Shown: positions 44,645 to 53,302 of the stretch, in pieces
How positions within the stretch are numbered: the first letter of the stretch is position 1
How the letters are laid out: each line of letters starts with the position of its first letter
Origin: Halorussus rarus
GTDB taxonomy: Archaea > Halobacteriota > Halobacteria > Halobacteriales > Haladaptataceae
NCBI RefSeq assembly: GCF_003369835.1
Contig: NZ_QPMJ01000001.1
Span: forward strand, 1,545,589 to 1,609,588
Reading direction: 5' to 3'
Length of the DNA stretch: 64,000 nt
Position numbers and translations under genes: made by a program
Notes under the pieces: generated by a model
Told to the model about the DNA's origin: nothing
What the model saw: only the letters and a program-made list of their open reading frames with translations
Databases searched by the model: none

Positions 44645-45040
44645 ATGTCGAAGAACGTCATCACCGTCTCCAGAGAGGGGTACACCGCCGACAACGACAT
44701 CCGCGAGTTCGAGATGACCGTCGACGCGACCGGCGAGGAGGCGCCCGACACGCTCGAAACGCTGCTCGCCGCGTACGGGTCGTGCTACGTCCCGGCGCTC
44801 CGGGTCGGCGCCGAGCAGCGCGACGTCGGCGACCTCGGTCGAATCGAGATCGACGTGAACGGCGACCTCAACGACGACGACAAGCTGAAAGCCGTCCAGT
44901 TCGCCGTCAAGACCGAAGCCGAGATGGACGACGGACAGGCCGACGAGGTCGTCACGCGGGCCAACCAGCTCTGCAAGGTCCACGACGCCCTGAAGGCCGA
45001 GATCGAGGCCGACGTCACAGTCGAGAGCGACGCGTTCTGA
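44645..45040 (+). CDS. OsmC family peroxiredoxin
   Basis: A 131-residue OsmC/Ohr-fold protein. The two catalytic cysteines are in LLAAYGSCYVPALRVGAE (about residue 46) and NQLCKVHDAL (about 115). It reduces organic hydroperoxides in relatives. Length is normal. A hairpin lies directly before the start. Confidence 0.93.
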   Translation: MSKNVITVSREGYTADNDIREFEMTVDATGEEAPDTLETLLAAYGSCYVPALRVGAEQRDVGDLGRIEIDVNGDLNDDDKLKAVQFAVKTEAEMDDGQADEVVTRANQLCKVHDALKAEIEADVTVESDAF

Positions 45041-45247
45041 ATCGGCACCGGCCGCCGACCCGGCCGTCTTTCGCCAGGAAACTGCCGAATGACGGCCGCT
45101 AAGTTGGACTTTTTCTACGAGTGACGCAGCCGGGAGTGCCCCGGCCGAGCGCGCCGGAGCGCCGGACCGCACTCGTGTGTCGCGCTCCCGAGAACTACCA
45201 CCCGGGTTGATACGGCTGGTCGTAGTGGGTCCTGTCCGGGTGGAGAG

Positions 45248-45961
45248 ATGAGAGAGACAGACTCGAACGACGCGAGGGAGCGCGAGGAGACCGACGACCG
45301 GCCGGTCGACCGCCGGACGATGCTGAAGGGGACCGCGGCGGCGGGGCTCGCCGGCGGCGCACTGTCGGGGAGCGGGGCGGCCCAGAGCCTCCCCAACAAG
45401 ATCAGGATCGAGGCCGACGAGACGCCGCTTTGGTACGAAATCAGCGTGAGCGGGCGGATCGTGAAGGGCTCGCAGGCCGGCGAGACCGACGAGATATCCG
45501 ACGACGGGACGACCGTCGAGGGGTACGAGCGGGACGACAACAACGGCGTCGACGACTACCGGTTCTCGGGCCGGATCACCGGCTTCGAGGTCACGGAGGG
45601 GTCGGTGGATTCGATCAGCGTCAACGGCGAGACCGTCGACGACCCGGTCGGACTCCCGGAGTCGTCGGACGACTCGGACTCGGCGAACGGGTCGCAACTG
45701 CCGAACGCGGTCACCATCGAGCCCGGGAACGAGGGCGAGCGGGTGGCCTATCACTTCCGGGTGTCCGGGACCGTCGAGCCCGGGCCGGAGGCCGGCACCC
45801 TCGGCGTCGACACCATCGAGGACAACGTCGTCCAGGGCAAGGTCGGCGGGTCCATCGAGGGCAACGACGACCCGGTCGACGACTACCTCTTCTCGGGCGC
45901 CATCGCGTTCGACGACGCCGACGGCCCGCTGACCGTGACCATCGAGTTCGGCGGCGAGTGA
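45248..45961 (+). CDS. Tat-exported protein with duplicated domain
   Basis: A 237-residue exported protein. The twin-arginine signal is PVDRRTMLKGTAAAGLAGG. Two similar beta units follow: LPNKIRIEADETPLWYEISV ending in FSGRITGFEV, and LPNAVTIEPGNEGERVAYHF ending in FSGAIAFDD, joined by a Ser/Asp linker. Both contain GDD/NNG-VDDY turns. This repeat type is common in haloarchaea and of unknown role. Confidence 0.75.
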   Translation: MRETDSNDAREREETDDRPVDRRTMLKGTAAAGLAGGALSGSGAAQSLPNKIRIEADETPLWYEISVSGRIVKGSQAGETDEISDDGTTVEGYERDDNNGVDDYRFSGRITGFEVTEGSVDSISVNGETVDDPVGLPESSDDSDSANGSQLPNAVTIEPGNEGERVAYHFRVSGTVEPGPEAGTLGVDTIEDNVVQGKVGGSIEGNDDPVDDYLFSGAIAFDDADGPLTVTIEFGGE

Positions 45962-46117
45962 TCGAATCGTCGGTCGGAAGCCGGGCGGCCTTTTTTCCGG
46001 ACCGGATTCGCCGCGCTCGCTCGGGTCCGCCACAGGTCGTGTGCACGCTCGAGGTCCCGCGCAGAATCCCGTCAGACAGGAAAACCCTCATACCATCCCC
46101 AACCCAACGGTTCGGGT

Positions 46118-46567
46118 ATGGCCGAACGCGCGTGGCAGGACATCATCGTCGGCGACCGGATGGCGGTCGACCAGGAGTTCGCACAGCGAGTCACGGATTC
46201 GGAGTTCTCCCGTCAGGAGTGGGGGCTCATCATGACCGCGGTGGAGTTCGAGATAGAGCACCCCGACGACGACGAGCGCGCCCGGATCGTCGCCGACACC
46301 TCGAAGGTCGAGCAGGTGATGCCCGAACTCGAGAACATCCGCAACCAGATGAACTCGATGGCGGGCGGCGGTGGCGGCGGCGACGGCGGCGGAGGCGTCT
46401 TCGACTCGGTGAAGGACGCGCTCGGGCTGGGCGGCGGTGGCGGCGGCGTCGACCGGGAGCGGGTCGAGGCGGCCAACCGGCTCGCTCAGGAGTACGCGGG
46501 CGAGCTCCAGCAGCGGCTCGAGTCCCAGGGCAAGTGGAAGCAGGTCCGCAACGCCGCGAGCGACTGA
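46118..46567 (+). CDS. DUF5799-like haloarchaeal protein
   Basis: A 149-residue protein. N-terminal IIVGDRMAVDQEFAQRV and WGLIMTAVEFEIEHPDDD are conserved in a haloarchaeal family (DUF5799, as I remember). A Gly-rich linker (GGGGGGDGGGGV, GLGGGGGGV) splits two helical parts. Its stop codon overlaps the start of the decarboxylase gene, so the two are co-translated. Role unknown. Confidence 0.75.
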   Translation: MAERAWQDIIVGDRMAVDQEFAQRVTDSEFSRQEWGLIMTAVEFEIEHPDDDERARIVADTSKVEQVMPELENIRNQMNSMAGGGGGGDGGGGVFDSVKDALGLGGGGGGVDRERVEAANRLAQEYAGELQQRLESQGKWKQVRNAASD

Positions 46568-47208
46568 TGTGCGGACACCGACCCGAGCGGACGCTCCTGT
46601 CGGGGAGCTTCGCCCCGGGCGCGTGGCGGTACGCCCTGCTGGCGCTCGCGCTGGCGATACCGGTCTCGGTGCTATCGCGGCTCGGGAAGTGCTCGCGGCG
46701 CTGGAACCTTGCGGCCCCGGCGCTGGCCGTCGGCGCACTGCTCTTCCACCGCGACCCCGACCGGACCCCGCCCGACTCGGGCGTCCTGGCGCCCGCGGAC
46801 GGTCGCGTCTCGGTGGTGCGCGAGGAGGGCGACCGGGTCCGCGTCGGCGTGTTCATGAACGTCACCGACGTCCACGTCAACCGCGCGCCGGTCGGCGGTC
46901 GGGTCGAAGCGGTCGACCACGAACCGGGCAAGCACCGGCCGGCGTTCTCGAAGGAGTCGGACAGAAACGAGAAGCTCCACGTCCGGTTCCCGGACCACGA
47001 GGTGACGCTCGTCGCCGGGGCGTTCGCCCGGCGCATCCACCCCTACGTCGACGAGGGCGACCACCTCGGCCGGGGCGAGCGACTCGGCCACATCTCGTTC
47101 GGGAGCCGCGCCGACGTTCTGCTCCCAGAGTCGGTCGACCACGCGGACCTGACCGTCCGGCGGGGTCAGAAGGTCCGGGCGGGCGAGACGAGGATCGCCG
47201 AACTCTAG
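46567..47208 (+). CDS. asd: Archaetidylserine decarboxylase
   Basis: A 213-residue phosphatidylserine-decarboxylase-family enzyme that makes archaetidylethanolamine from archaetidylserine. The N-terminal part has two hydrophobic segments; catalytic-domain motifs are VLAPADGRVSVV, MNVTDVHVNRAPVGG, and the self-cleavage region HISFGSRADVLLP with Gly-Ser, which generates the pyruvoyl group. In Haloferax this enzyme is needed for archaeosortase-dependent anchoring of surface proteins such as the PGF-CTERM protease in this window. Starts at ATG 46567 inside the upstream stop. Confidence 0.92.
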   Translation: MCGHRPERTLLSGSFAPGAWRYALLALALAIPVSVLSRLGKCSRRWNLAAPALAVGALLFHRDPDRTPPDSGVLAPADGRVSVVREEGDRVRVGVFMNVTDVHVNRAPVGGRVEAVDHEPGKHRPAFSKESDRNEKLHVRFPDHEVTLVAGAFARRIHPYVDEGDHLGRGERLGHISFGSRADVLLPESVDHADLTVRRGQKVRAGETRIAEL

Positions 47209-47360
47209 TCGCCGCTGTAGTCGCCGCCGTGAAACAGCGTCCGCTCCTCGGCCTCGTAGATGCTGATGAGTTCGCCGACGATCTCGTCGTAGGACTCGTC
47301 CTCCACCCGGAGGCTGTCCAGGCGTTCGATGGTCTCCTCGTCGAGTTCGATCTGTGGCAT
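47205..47360 (-). CDS. 51-residue DUF7557-like, antitoxin-type protein
   Basis: A small protein too short for usual gene calling: MPQIELDEETIERLDSLRV, then helical charged sequence and FHGGDYSGD at the end. The head (Ile-Glu-Leu-Asp-Glu-Glu-Thr) is typical of haloarchaeal ribbon-helix-helix or antitoxin-like small proteins (DUF7557, as I recall). No toxin gene is adjacent. Its 3' end overlaps that of the decarboxylase by 4 bases. Confidence 0.65.
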   Translation of the reverse strand: MPQIELDEETIERLDSLRVEDESYDEIVGELISIYEAEERTLFHGGDYSGD

Positions 47361-47663
47361 CGGGCGAGCGTACGCTGCGGACCTCCTTAAGCGACCGGGG
47401 CCCCTTCCGAACGGGCGATGCGGTGCGCCGAATGCCCGTCGGTTCGGCCGCTCGCGACACGGAGACGAGTATCCATCCTCCGGTCGGCGGGACGGTCCCG
47501 CGTCAATCTCGTCCGGCCACCTTAAATTACGGGTACGATTGCGGAATCAACCGGGCGAGGAAGTCGCGTAACTACCAGTTACCGGTGGCGCCAACGGTTG
47601 ATTACGGGGATGTAGGTACTGGATAACAAAGTGGGTAGGATTGTGTGTATCTATCGCGCAGAC
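47361..47663. other. Intergenic region with nested inverted repeats
   Basis: 300 bases without a gene. The outer repeat is AATCAACCG (47545-47553) with CGGTTGATT (47595-47603), and the inner is GTAAC (47568-47572) with GTTAC (47578-47582). Together they could fold as a stem interrupted by a loop or act as an operator, upstream of the zinc-ribbon gene. Confidence 0.45.
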
Positions 47664-47897
47664 ATGACCACGACCGACAACCGCCTCACCAACGGCGACG
47701 ACACGATGGCCGAGAACCGATGTCAGAGCTGCGGCTCCTTCGTCACGCGGGACTTCGCACGCGTATTCGGGAACAACCACAACGAGGTGTTCGGCTGTCT
47801 GGAGTGCATGACCGCGACGGAAGTCAAGAAGGGAGGGGCGCGGGCCGACGAGGTCGACACGACCAACCTCATCGGCGGCCGCGAACCGCTCCGATAA
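47664..47897 (+). CDS. Haloarchaeal zinc-ribbon protein, DUF7563-like
   Basis: A 77-residue protein containing CQSCGSFV and CLECM, four cysteines for a zinc ion. The block RCQSCGSFVTRDFARVFG is conserved in many haloarchaeal small proteins (DUF7563, as I recall). Starts at 47664 (MTTTDNR) or at the internal ATG 47706 (MAENRCQSCG), the latter fitting the family N-terminus better. Function unknown. Confidence 0.72.
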   Translation: MTTTDNRLTNGDDTMAENRCQSCGSFVTRDFARVFGNNHNEVFGCLECMTATEVKKGGARADEVDTTNLIGGREPLR

Positions 47898-47933
47898 CTC
47901 GTTCGGGACCGTTCCGGAACTATTCTCGTCGAC

Positions 47934-48923
47934 TCAGAGTTCGGCCAGCACCGCCTCGGTCACGTCGCTCGTCGTCGCGTCGCCGCCGAGGTCGGGGGTG
48001 TGGGGCCCCGACGCCAGCACGGACTCCACGGCCGCGCGGACGCGCTGGCCGGCGTCGTCGTAGCCCAGATACTCCAGCAGCATCGCCGCCGACAGGATGG
48101 CGGCGCTCGGGTTCGCGACGCCCTCGCCGGCGATGTCGGGTGCGGTGCCGTGGACCGGCTCGAACAGCGCGCGCTCCCCGCCGACGTTCGCGCTGGGTAG
48201 CAGGCCCAGCCCGCCGACCAGCCCGGCCGCCAGATCAGACAGCATGTCGCCCGCGAGGTTCGGACAGACGACGACGTCGTAGTCCTCGGGGCGCTGGACC
48301 AGATGCATCGCCAGCGCGTCCATCAGCGCGTCGTCGGTCGGCACGTCGTACTCCTCGCCGACCCGCCGCGCGGTCTCCAGGAAGAGCCCGTCGGTGGTCC
48401 GCATCACGTTGGCCTTGTGGGCTATCGTCACGCCTAACCCGCGGTCGGCGGCGTACTCGAAGCCGTAACGCGCGATTTCCGCCGAGGCGGACTCGGTAAC
48501 GACCCGTGTCAGCGTGGTTACGCCCGGCGCAATCTCGGACTCGTGGCCCGCGTAGACGCCCTCGGTGTTCTCCCGGACGAACACCAGGTCGGTCTCGGGG
48601 TTCGGGGCGTCGATGCCGGGGTAGGCACGGACCGGCCGGACGTTGGCGAACGAGTCGACCGCCCGCCGGAGCGGGATGATGACGTCGGCCGCGGTCTCGC
48701 CGGCCGCGCCGAACAGGGTCGCGTCGGCGCTCGCCGCGAGCTCGCGGGTCTCGTCGGGCAGCGCCTCGCCGGTCCGCTCCTTCACCTCGTCGCCGGCCTC
48801 GGCCTCGGTGAACTCGAAGTCGGGGCCGACCGCCTCCAGCACGTCGCGGGCCGCGGCGGTGACCTCCCGTCCGATGCCGTCCCCGGGGATTACGACGACG
48901 TGCTCGGAACCGTCCGCAGTCAT
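47934..48923 (-). CDS. leuB: 3-isopropylmalate dehydrogenase
   Basis: NAD-dependent dehydrogenase of leucine biosynthesis, 329 residues. The N-terminal [14 protein letters not shown], catalytic Arg/Lys/Asp region ([41 protein letters not shown]) and [18 protein letters not shown] site are all visible. It is the last gene of the ilv-leu operon; its ATG overlaps the leuD stop by ATGA. Confidence 0.95.
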   Translation of the reverse strand: MTADGSEHVVVIPGDGIGREVTAAARDVLEAVGPDFEFTEAEAGDEVKERTGEALPDETRELAASADATLFGAAGETAADVIIPLRRAVDSFANVRPVRAYPGIDAPNPETDLVFVRENTEGVYAGHESEIAPGVTTLTRVVTESASAEIARYGFEYAADRGLGVTIAHKANVMRTTDGLFLETARRVGEEYDVPTDDALMDALAMHLVQRPEDYDVVVCPNLAGDMLSDLAAGLVGGLGLLPSANVGGERALFEPVHGTAPDIAGEGVANPSAAILSAAMLLEYLGYDDAGQRVRAAVESVLASGPHTPDLGGDATTSDVTEAVLAEL

Positions 48924-49594
48924 TCGGCCTCCTCCACGTACGGCAGGCCGGCCGCCGTCGCGGCGACCGACTCGGCGTTCGACTTCAGCAGCGCGGTGGT
49001 GTCCCAGACGCCCTCGACCAGCGCCTTGCGCTGGGCGTCGTCGACCGTGGCGTCGATCTCGCGGTCATCGTAGCTGACCGACTCGGCCGCGACGTCGATA
49101 TCGATCTCGGTGTCGGGGTGCTCGTCGACGTAGTCCTGCAGGGCTTCGATCTCCTGCTGGCTCGCGGTGACCGTCGGAATGCCGAGCGCGAGGCAGTTGC
49201 CCGCGAAGATCTCGGCGAAGCTCTCGCCGACGATGGCGTCGATGCCCCAGCGCATCAGCGCCTGCGGGGCGTGCTCGCGCGAGGAGCCGCAGCCGAAGTT
49301 GGCGTTGACGACCAGTACCGAGGCGTCCCGGAACCGGTCCTCGTTGAAGGGGTGGTCCTTGACTTCGACGGTTCCACCGTCTCCGTCTCGTTGCTCCTCC
49401 GGAGCAACGCCGTCGTCGTCGGTGAACCGCTGGTCCTGGAAGACGAACTGGCCGAGGCCGTCGAAGGTGATCGCCTTCAGGTACCGCGCCGGGATGATCT
49501 GGTCGGTGTCGATGTCGTTGCCCCGGAGCGGGATGCCGGTCCCGGAGACGCGCTCGACCGTCTCGATGTCGGTCTCGGTGGTCTGTCCGCTCAT
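48920..49594 (-). CDS. leuD: 3-isopropylmalate dehydratase small subunit
   Basis: A 224-residue swivel subunit pairing with LeuC. Motifs are [19 protein letters not shown] near residue 25 and [12 protein letters not shown] near 99. The stretch at about 62-78 ([19 protein letters not shown]) is longer than expected between FTDDD and HPFNEDRF, and the DNA there contains a 9-bp inverted repeat (49389-49409). It overlaps both neighbours by four bases. Confidence 0.95.
   Translation of the reverse strand: MSGQTTETDIETVERVSGTGIPLRGNDIDTDQIIPARYLKAITFDGLGQFVFQDQRFTDDDGVAPEEQRDGDGGTVEVKDHPFNEDRFRDASVLVVNANFGCGSSREHAPQALMRWGIDAIVGESFAEIFAGNCLALGIPTVTASQQEIEALQDYVDEHPDTEIDIDVAAESVSYDDREIDATVDDAQRKALVEGVWDTTALLKSNAESVAATAAGLPYVEEAE
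49389..49409 (-). repeat. Palindromic insertion in leuD
   Basis: Perfect 9-bp inverted repeat CGTTGCTCC/GGAGCAACG around a TCC centre, inside the protein-coding sequence at a position where the protein is longer than expected. A second short palindrome, ACGGT/ACCGT, is at 49368-49380. Confidence 0.5.
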
Positions 49595-51030
49595 GCCCGC
49601 GTCACCTCCGAGTCGTCGACGTCGGTCTCGGGGAGCTCCCGGACGTCGGTCACCTCGCCCTCGACCGCGGCGGCGGCGACCATCCGGGGGTTCATCAGCA
49701 CGGTCCGGCCCTCCTTGCTGCCCTGTCGGCCGACGAAGTTCCGGTTCGACGACGACGCGGAGGCCTCGTCGCCCTCCAGCTGGTCGTCGTTCATGCCGAG
49801 GCACATCGAGCAGCCCGCGCCGCGCCAGTCGAACCCGGCCTCGGTGAACACCTCGTCGAGGCCCTCGGCCTCGGCGGCGGCCTTCACGCGCTGGCTGCCG
49901 GGCACGACCATCGCGCGGACGTCGTCGTGGACCTCCCGTCCCGCGACGACCCGGGCGGCCCGCCGGAGGTCCGGCAGGCGCGCGTTGGTGCAGGAGCCGA
50001 GGAAGGCGACGTCGATCTGGTAGCCCTCCATCGTGTCGCCTGGCTCGACCCGCATGTGCTCCTGGGCCCGCCGGGCGGTGTCCCGCTTGTCTTCGGGTAG
50101 CTCCTCGGGGTGGGGAATCGGCTCGGTGACGCCGACGCCCTGGCCCGGCGTCGTGCCCCAGGTCACCATCGGTTCGAGCGCGTCGCCGTCGATGACGACC
50201 TCGTCGTCGTACTCGGCGTCGTCGTCCGACGCGATGGACTCCCAGTAGGGTTTGAGTTCCTCGAAGCGCTCGGGGTCGTCGGCGAAGGCGTCGGTGTCGG
50301 CGAGCCACTCGTAGGTGGTCTCGTCGGGGTTGACGTACCCCGCCCGGGCGCCGCCCTCGATGGACATGTTGCAGATGCTCATCCGACCCTCCATGTCGAG
50401 GTTCTCGACGGCCTCGCCGGCGTACTCGTAGACGTAGCCGACGCCGCCGTCGGTCCCGAGCTTCCGGATGATCTGGAGGATGACGTCCTTGGCCTCCACG
50501 CCCTCGCCGAGCTCGCCGGTGACCCGAATCCGGCGGACGTCCTTCTTCTCCATCGCCACGGTGCCGGTCGCGAGCACGTCCCGGATCTGGGAGGTGCCGA
50601 TGCCGAACGCCAGCGCGCCGAACGCGCCGTGGGTCGAGGTGTGACTGTCGCCGCAGACCACCGTCATGCCGGGCTGGGTCAGCCCCTGCTCCGGGCCGAT
50701 GACGTGGACGATGCCCTGGTCGCCGGTGTCCGGACTGGAGAACTCGATGCCCGCCTCCCGGACGTTCTCCTCGAGTTCGGCCATCATCTCCTCGGCCGCG
50801 CCCTCGTAGGGACGCTCGCGGTCGGCGGTCGGGACGATGTGGTCGACGGTGGCGTGGGTGCGCTCGGGGTACGCGACCTCGAGGTCGCGCTCGCGGAGCA
50901 TGCCGAACGCCTGCGGACTGGTCACCTCGTGGATGAGGTGGAGGCCCACGAACAGCTGGTCCTGGCCGGTCGGGAGCCCGGCGACCTTGTGGCGGTCCCA
51001 CACCTTGTCGTACAGGGTGCGCTCGCTCAT
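49591..51030 (-). CDS. leuC: 3-isopropylmalate dehydratase large subunit
   Basis: A 479-residue aconitase-family enzyme. The [4Fe-4S] cluster cysteines are in FLGSCTNAR and [28 protein letters not shown] lies near residue 116. Forms the isomerase with LeuD. The ORF extends 12 codons upstream, but [16 protein letters not shown] is the family start at 51030. Its stop overlaps the leuD start. Confidence 0.95.
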   Translation of the reverse strand: MSERTLYDKVWDRHKVAGLPTGQDQLFVGLHLIHEVTSPQAFGMLRERDLEVAYPERTHATVDHIVPTADRERPYEGAAEEMMAELEENVREAGIEFSSPDTGDQGIVHVIGPEQGLTQPGMTVVCGDSHTSTHGAFGALAFGIGTSQIRDVLATGTVAMEKKDVRRIRVTGELGEGVEAKDVILQIIRKLGTDGGVGYVYEYAGEAVENLDMEGRMSICNMSIEGGARAGYVNPDETTYEWLADTDAFADDPERFEELKPYWESIASDDDAEYDDEVVIDGDALEPMVTWGTTPGQGVGVTEPIPHPEELPEDKRDTARRAQEHMRVEPGDTMEGYQIDVAFLGSCTNARLPDLRRAARVVAGREVHDDVRAMVVPGSQRVKAAAEAEGLDEVFTEAGFDWRGAGCSMCLGMNDDQLEGDEASASSSNRNFVGRQGSKEGRTVLMNPRMVAAAAVEGEVTDVRELPETDVDDSEVTRA

Positions 51031-51147
51031 CGGCACCACCTCCGGTTCGTCCGTACTTCGTTGCAACCCCCGGGCGTCGCTCCGCCGGAGACGTCACTGT
51101 TCGTCGCTGCGTCGGAGAAATCAGTTCGTACGTGCATCGCTACGGGC

Positions 51148-51480
51148 TCACTCTTCGGACTCTACGGTCCGGTACTCGCCGCCCCGCTCGAAGACGCGGT
51201 CCGCGCTCTCGCCGTCGTCGTGCGGCGGCGTGTGGCTCACGTCCTTCATCCGGTCGGCAGCCTCGTTCTCTTCGTCCACCTCTTCTTCAGCGGCCTCCGG
51301 TTCGACTGCCTCCCGGCGACCCCCGTCCGCGGCGACGACCGGCCCGCGCTCGAAGGGCCGGTTCACGGTGCCGCGGGCGGCGTGCGGGTGGGTGTGGCTC
51401 ACGTCGCGCATCGGCGTCGCGCCGCGCTCGGTGGTCGTCTCGTCTGGCTCGGTCGCCTCGTGTCGGTCTGTTCGGTTCAT
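51148..51480 (-). CDS. Small two-repeat protein inside the ilv-leu operon
   Basis: A 110-residue, acidic, probably disordered protein. It carries one motif twice: MRDVSHTHPHAARG...FERG (about residue 24-45) and MKDVSHTPPHDDGE...FERG (about 78-100). It lies 4 bases after ilvC and 117 bases before leuC, on the same strand, so is part of the operon. I recall such small genes at this position in other haloarchaea, without known function; here the motif is duplicated, unlike a single-copy version. Confidence 0.7.
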   Translation of the reverse strand: MNRTDRHEATEPDETTTERGATPMRDVSHTHPHAARGTVNRPFERGPVVAADGGRREAVEPEAAEEEVDEENEAADRMKDVSHTPPHDDGESADRVFERGGEYRTVESEE

Positions 51481-51484
51481 TGTC

Positions 51485-52552
51485 TCAGTCGTCCGCTCGC
51501 ACTCGCTCGGACTCGTCGTCCTCGGTCGATTCCTCTGCCTGTTCCTCGTCGGCCCACGCGAACAGGGCGCGGAGCCTGGCGCCCACGTCCTCGATGTCGT
51601 GGTTCACGTCGGCCTCCTTCTGCTGGCGGTACACCGGCCGGCCGGTCTGGTTCTCCGAGATCCACTCCCGGGCGAACTCGCCGTTCTGGACCTCCTCGAG
51701 CGCCTCCTCCATGTTCGCGCGCACGTCCTCGTCGATGATCTCGGGGCCGCGGGTGAGCCCGCCGTACTCGGCGGTGTCCGAGACCGAGTCCCACATCTCG
51801 CGCATCCCGCCCTCGTACATCAGGTCGACGATGAGCTTCATCTCGTTCAGGCACTCGAAGTAGGCCATCTCGGGGCTGTACCCCGCGTCGACCAGGGTCT
51901 CGTAGCCCACCTTGATGAGCTCGGTGATGCCCCCGCAGAGCACCGCCTGCTCGCCGAACAGGTCGGTCTCGGTCTCCTCGCGGAACGTGGTCTCGACCAC
52001 GCCCGCGCGCGTGCAGCCGATCGCCTTCCCGTAGGCCAGCGCCTCCTGCTTGGCGTCGCCCGTGGCGTCGCGGTACACCGCGAGCAGGCCGGGCGTCCCC
52101 TCGCCGCTCTCGTAGTTGCGCCGGACGAGATGGCCCGGCGACTTCGGGGCGATCATCGTCACGTCCACGTCCTCCGGGGGTTCGATCTGGCCGTAGTGGA
52201 TGTTGAACCCGTGGGCGAACTGGAGGGTGTCGCCGGCCTCGAGTTCGTCCTCGACGTCGTCGTACACCGCGGGCTGGACCGTGTCGGGCACGAGCACCGA
52301 CACGATGTCGGCCCGGCTCGCGGCCTCCCTGGGCGTCGCCACGTCCAGGCCGTCCTCGCGGGCGGCGTCCCGGGAGGACGACTCTTCGCGCAGGCCGACG
52401 ACCACGTCGACCCCGCTGTCGGCGAGGTTCTGGGCGTGGGCGTGGCCCTGGCTCCCGTAGCCGAGCACGGCTACGGTCTTGTCGTCGAGGTACGCGTCGT
52501 CCGCGTCGTCGTCGTAGTACACTGTCGTGTCGAATTCGTCGTTCTCTGTCAT
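51485..52552 (-). CDS. ilvC: Ketol-acid reductoisomerase
   Basis: A 355-residue NADPH enzyme converting acetolactate to dihydroxy-isovalerate. The nucleotide-binding motif [16 protein letters not shown] is near residue 28, with [19 protein letters not shown] and catalytic [20 protein letters not shown] further on. The last 20 residues are an extra acidic tail common in halophiles. The gene is in the operon after ilvN. Confidence 0.96.
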   Translation of the reverse strand: MTENDEFDTTVYYDDDADDAYLDDKTVAVLGYGSQGHAHAQNLADSGVDVVVGLREESSSRDAAREDGLDVATPREAASRADIVSVLVPDTVQPAVYDDVEDELEAGDTLQFAHGFNIHYGQIEPPEDVDVTMIAPKSPGHLVRRNYESGEGTPGLLAVYRDATGDAKQEALAYGKAIGCTRAGVVETTFREETETDLFGEQAVLCGGITELIKVGYETLVDAGYSPEMAYFECLNEMKLIVDLMYEGGMREMWDSVSDTAEYGGLTRGPEIIDEDVRANMEEALEEVQNGEFAREWISENQTGRPVYRQQKEADVNHDIEDVGARLRALFAWADEEQAEESTEDDESERVRADD

Positions 52553-52588
52553 CTGTCGTGTGTAGTTTGTCGGTGAGTCTGTCTCGGG

Positions 52589-53302
52589 TCAGTCGTCGTA
52601 CGTTCCGGTCTCGACCCGCTCGGGCTCCTCGTCGTCAGATTCCCCGCTCTCCTTGGCGTGGCCCGGCTCCTCGCCGGGCGTGGTCGGGGTGTCGCCCCGC
52701 GCCAGCGCGGTCTGGCCGGTCCGGGCGATCTCGATGATGCCGAACTGCCGGAACGCGTCGATGGCGTCGTCGATCTTGTGCTGCTCGCCGGTGATCTGGA
52801 CCGTGATGGTCCGGGGCCCGGCGTCGAGCGTCTGGCCCTCGTACATCTGGGTGATGGCGTGGACCTTGTCCGGCTCGTCGCCCCGCACCTTCAGCACGAC
52901 GAGCTCGGCCTGAACCGCGTGGTCGTCGAGCTCGCCCACCTGGATGACCGGCCGGAGCTTCGCGACCTGCTTCTTCACCTGGTCGATGCCGGCGTCGGTC
53001 TCCTCGACGACCAGCGTGATGCGGGCGTGGCCGTCGACCGTCGTCGGCCCGACCGTCAGGCTCTCGATGTTGAACTGCCGCCGGGAGAACAGCCCGGACA
53101 CCTTCGCCAGCACGCCTGGCTCGTGTTCGACCAGCGCGGAGACGACCGCGGTCCGGGTCTCCTGCTCGGCCTCGACCGCAGGGTCGATGCGGACGCCGTG
53201 CTTGTTCCGCCGGCCCTGTGGATCGGGGCGCTCCTCCGGCCGCGGGCCGGCGAGTTCGCCGCCCCTGTTCCCGACGTCGCCGCTCTCGTCCTCCGAGCTC
53301 AT
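52589..53302 (-). CDS. ilvN: Acetolactate synthase small subunit
   Basis: A 237-residue regulatory subunit. An ACT domain starts near residue 50 (VSALVEHEPGVLAKVSG, FNIESLTVGPT), binding branched-chain feedback inhibitors. A second part (about 130-205) helps activate IlvB. N- and C-terminal extensions are acidic and disordered. The start overlaps the ilvB stop (ATGA). Confidence 0.93.
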   Translation of the reverse strand: MSSEDESGDVGNRGGELAGPRPEERPDPQGRRNKHGVRIDPAVEAEQETRTAVVSALVEHEPGVLAKVSGLFSRRQFNIESLTVGPTTVDGHARITLVVEETDAGIDQVKKQVAKLRPVIQVGELDDHAVQAELVVLKVRGDEPDKVHAITQMYEGQTLDAGPRTITVQITGEQHKIDDAIDAFRQFGIIEIARTGQTALARGDTPTTPGEEPGHAKESGESDDEEPERVETGTYDD

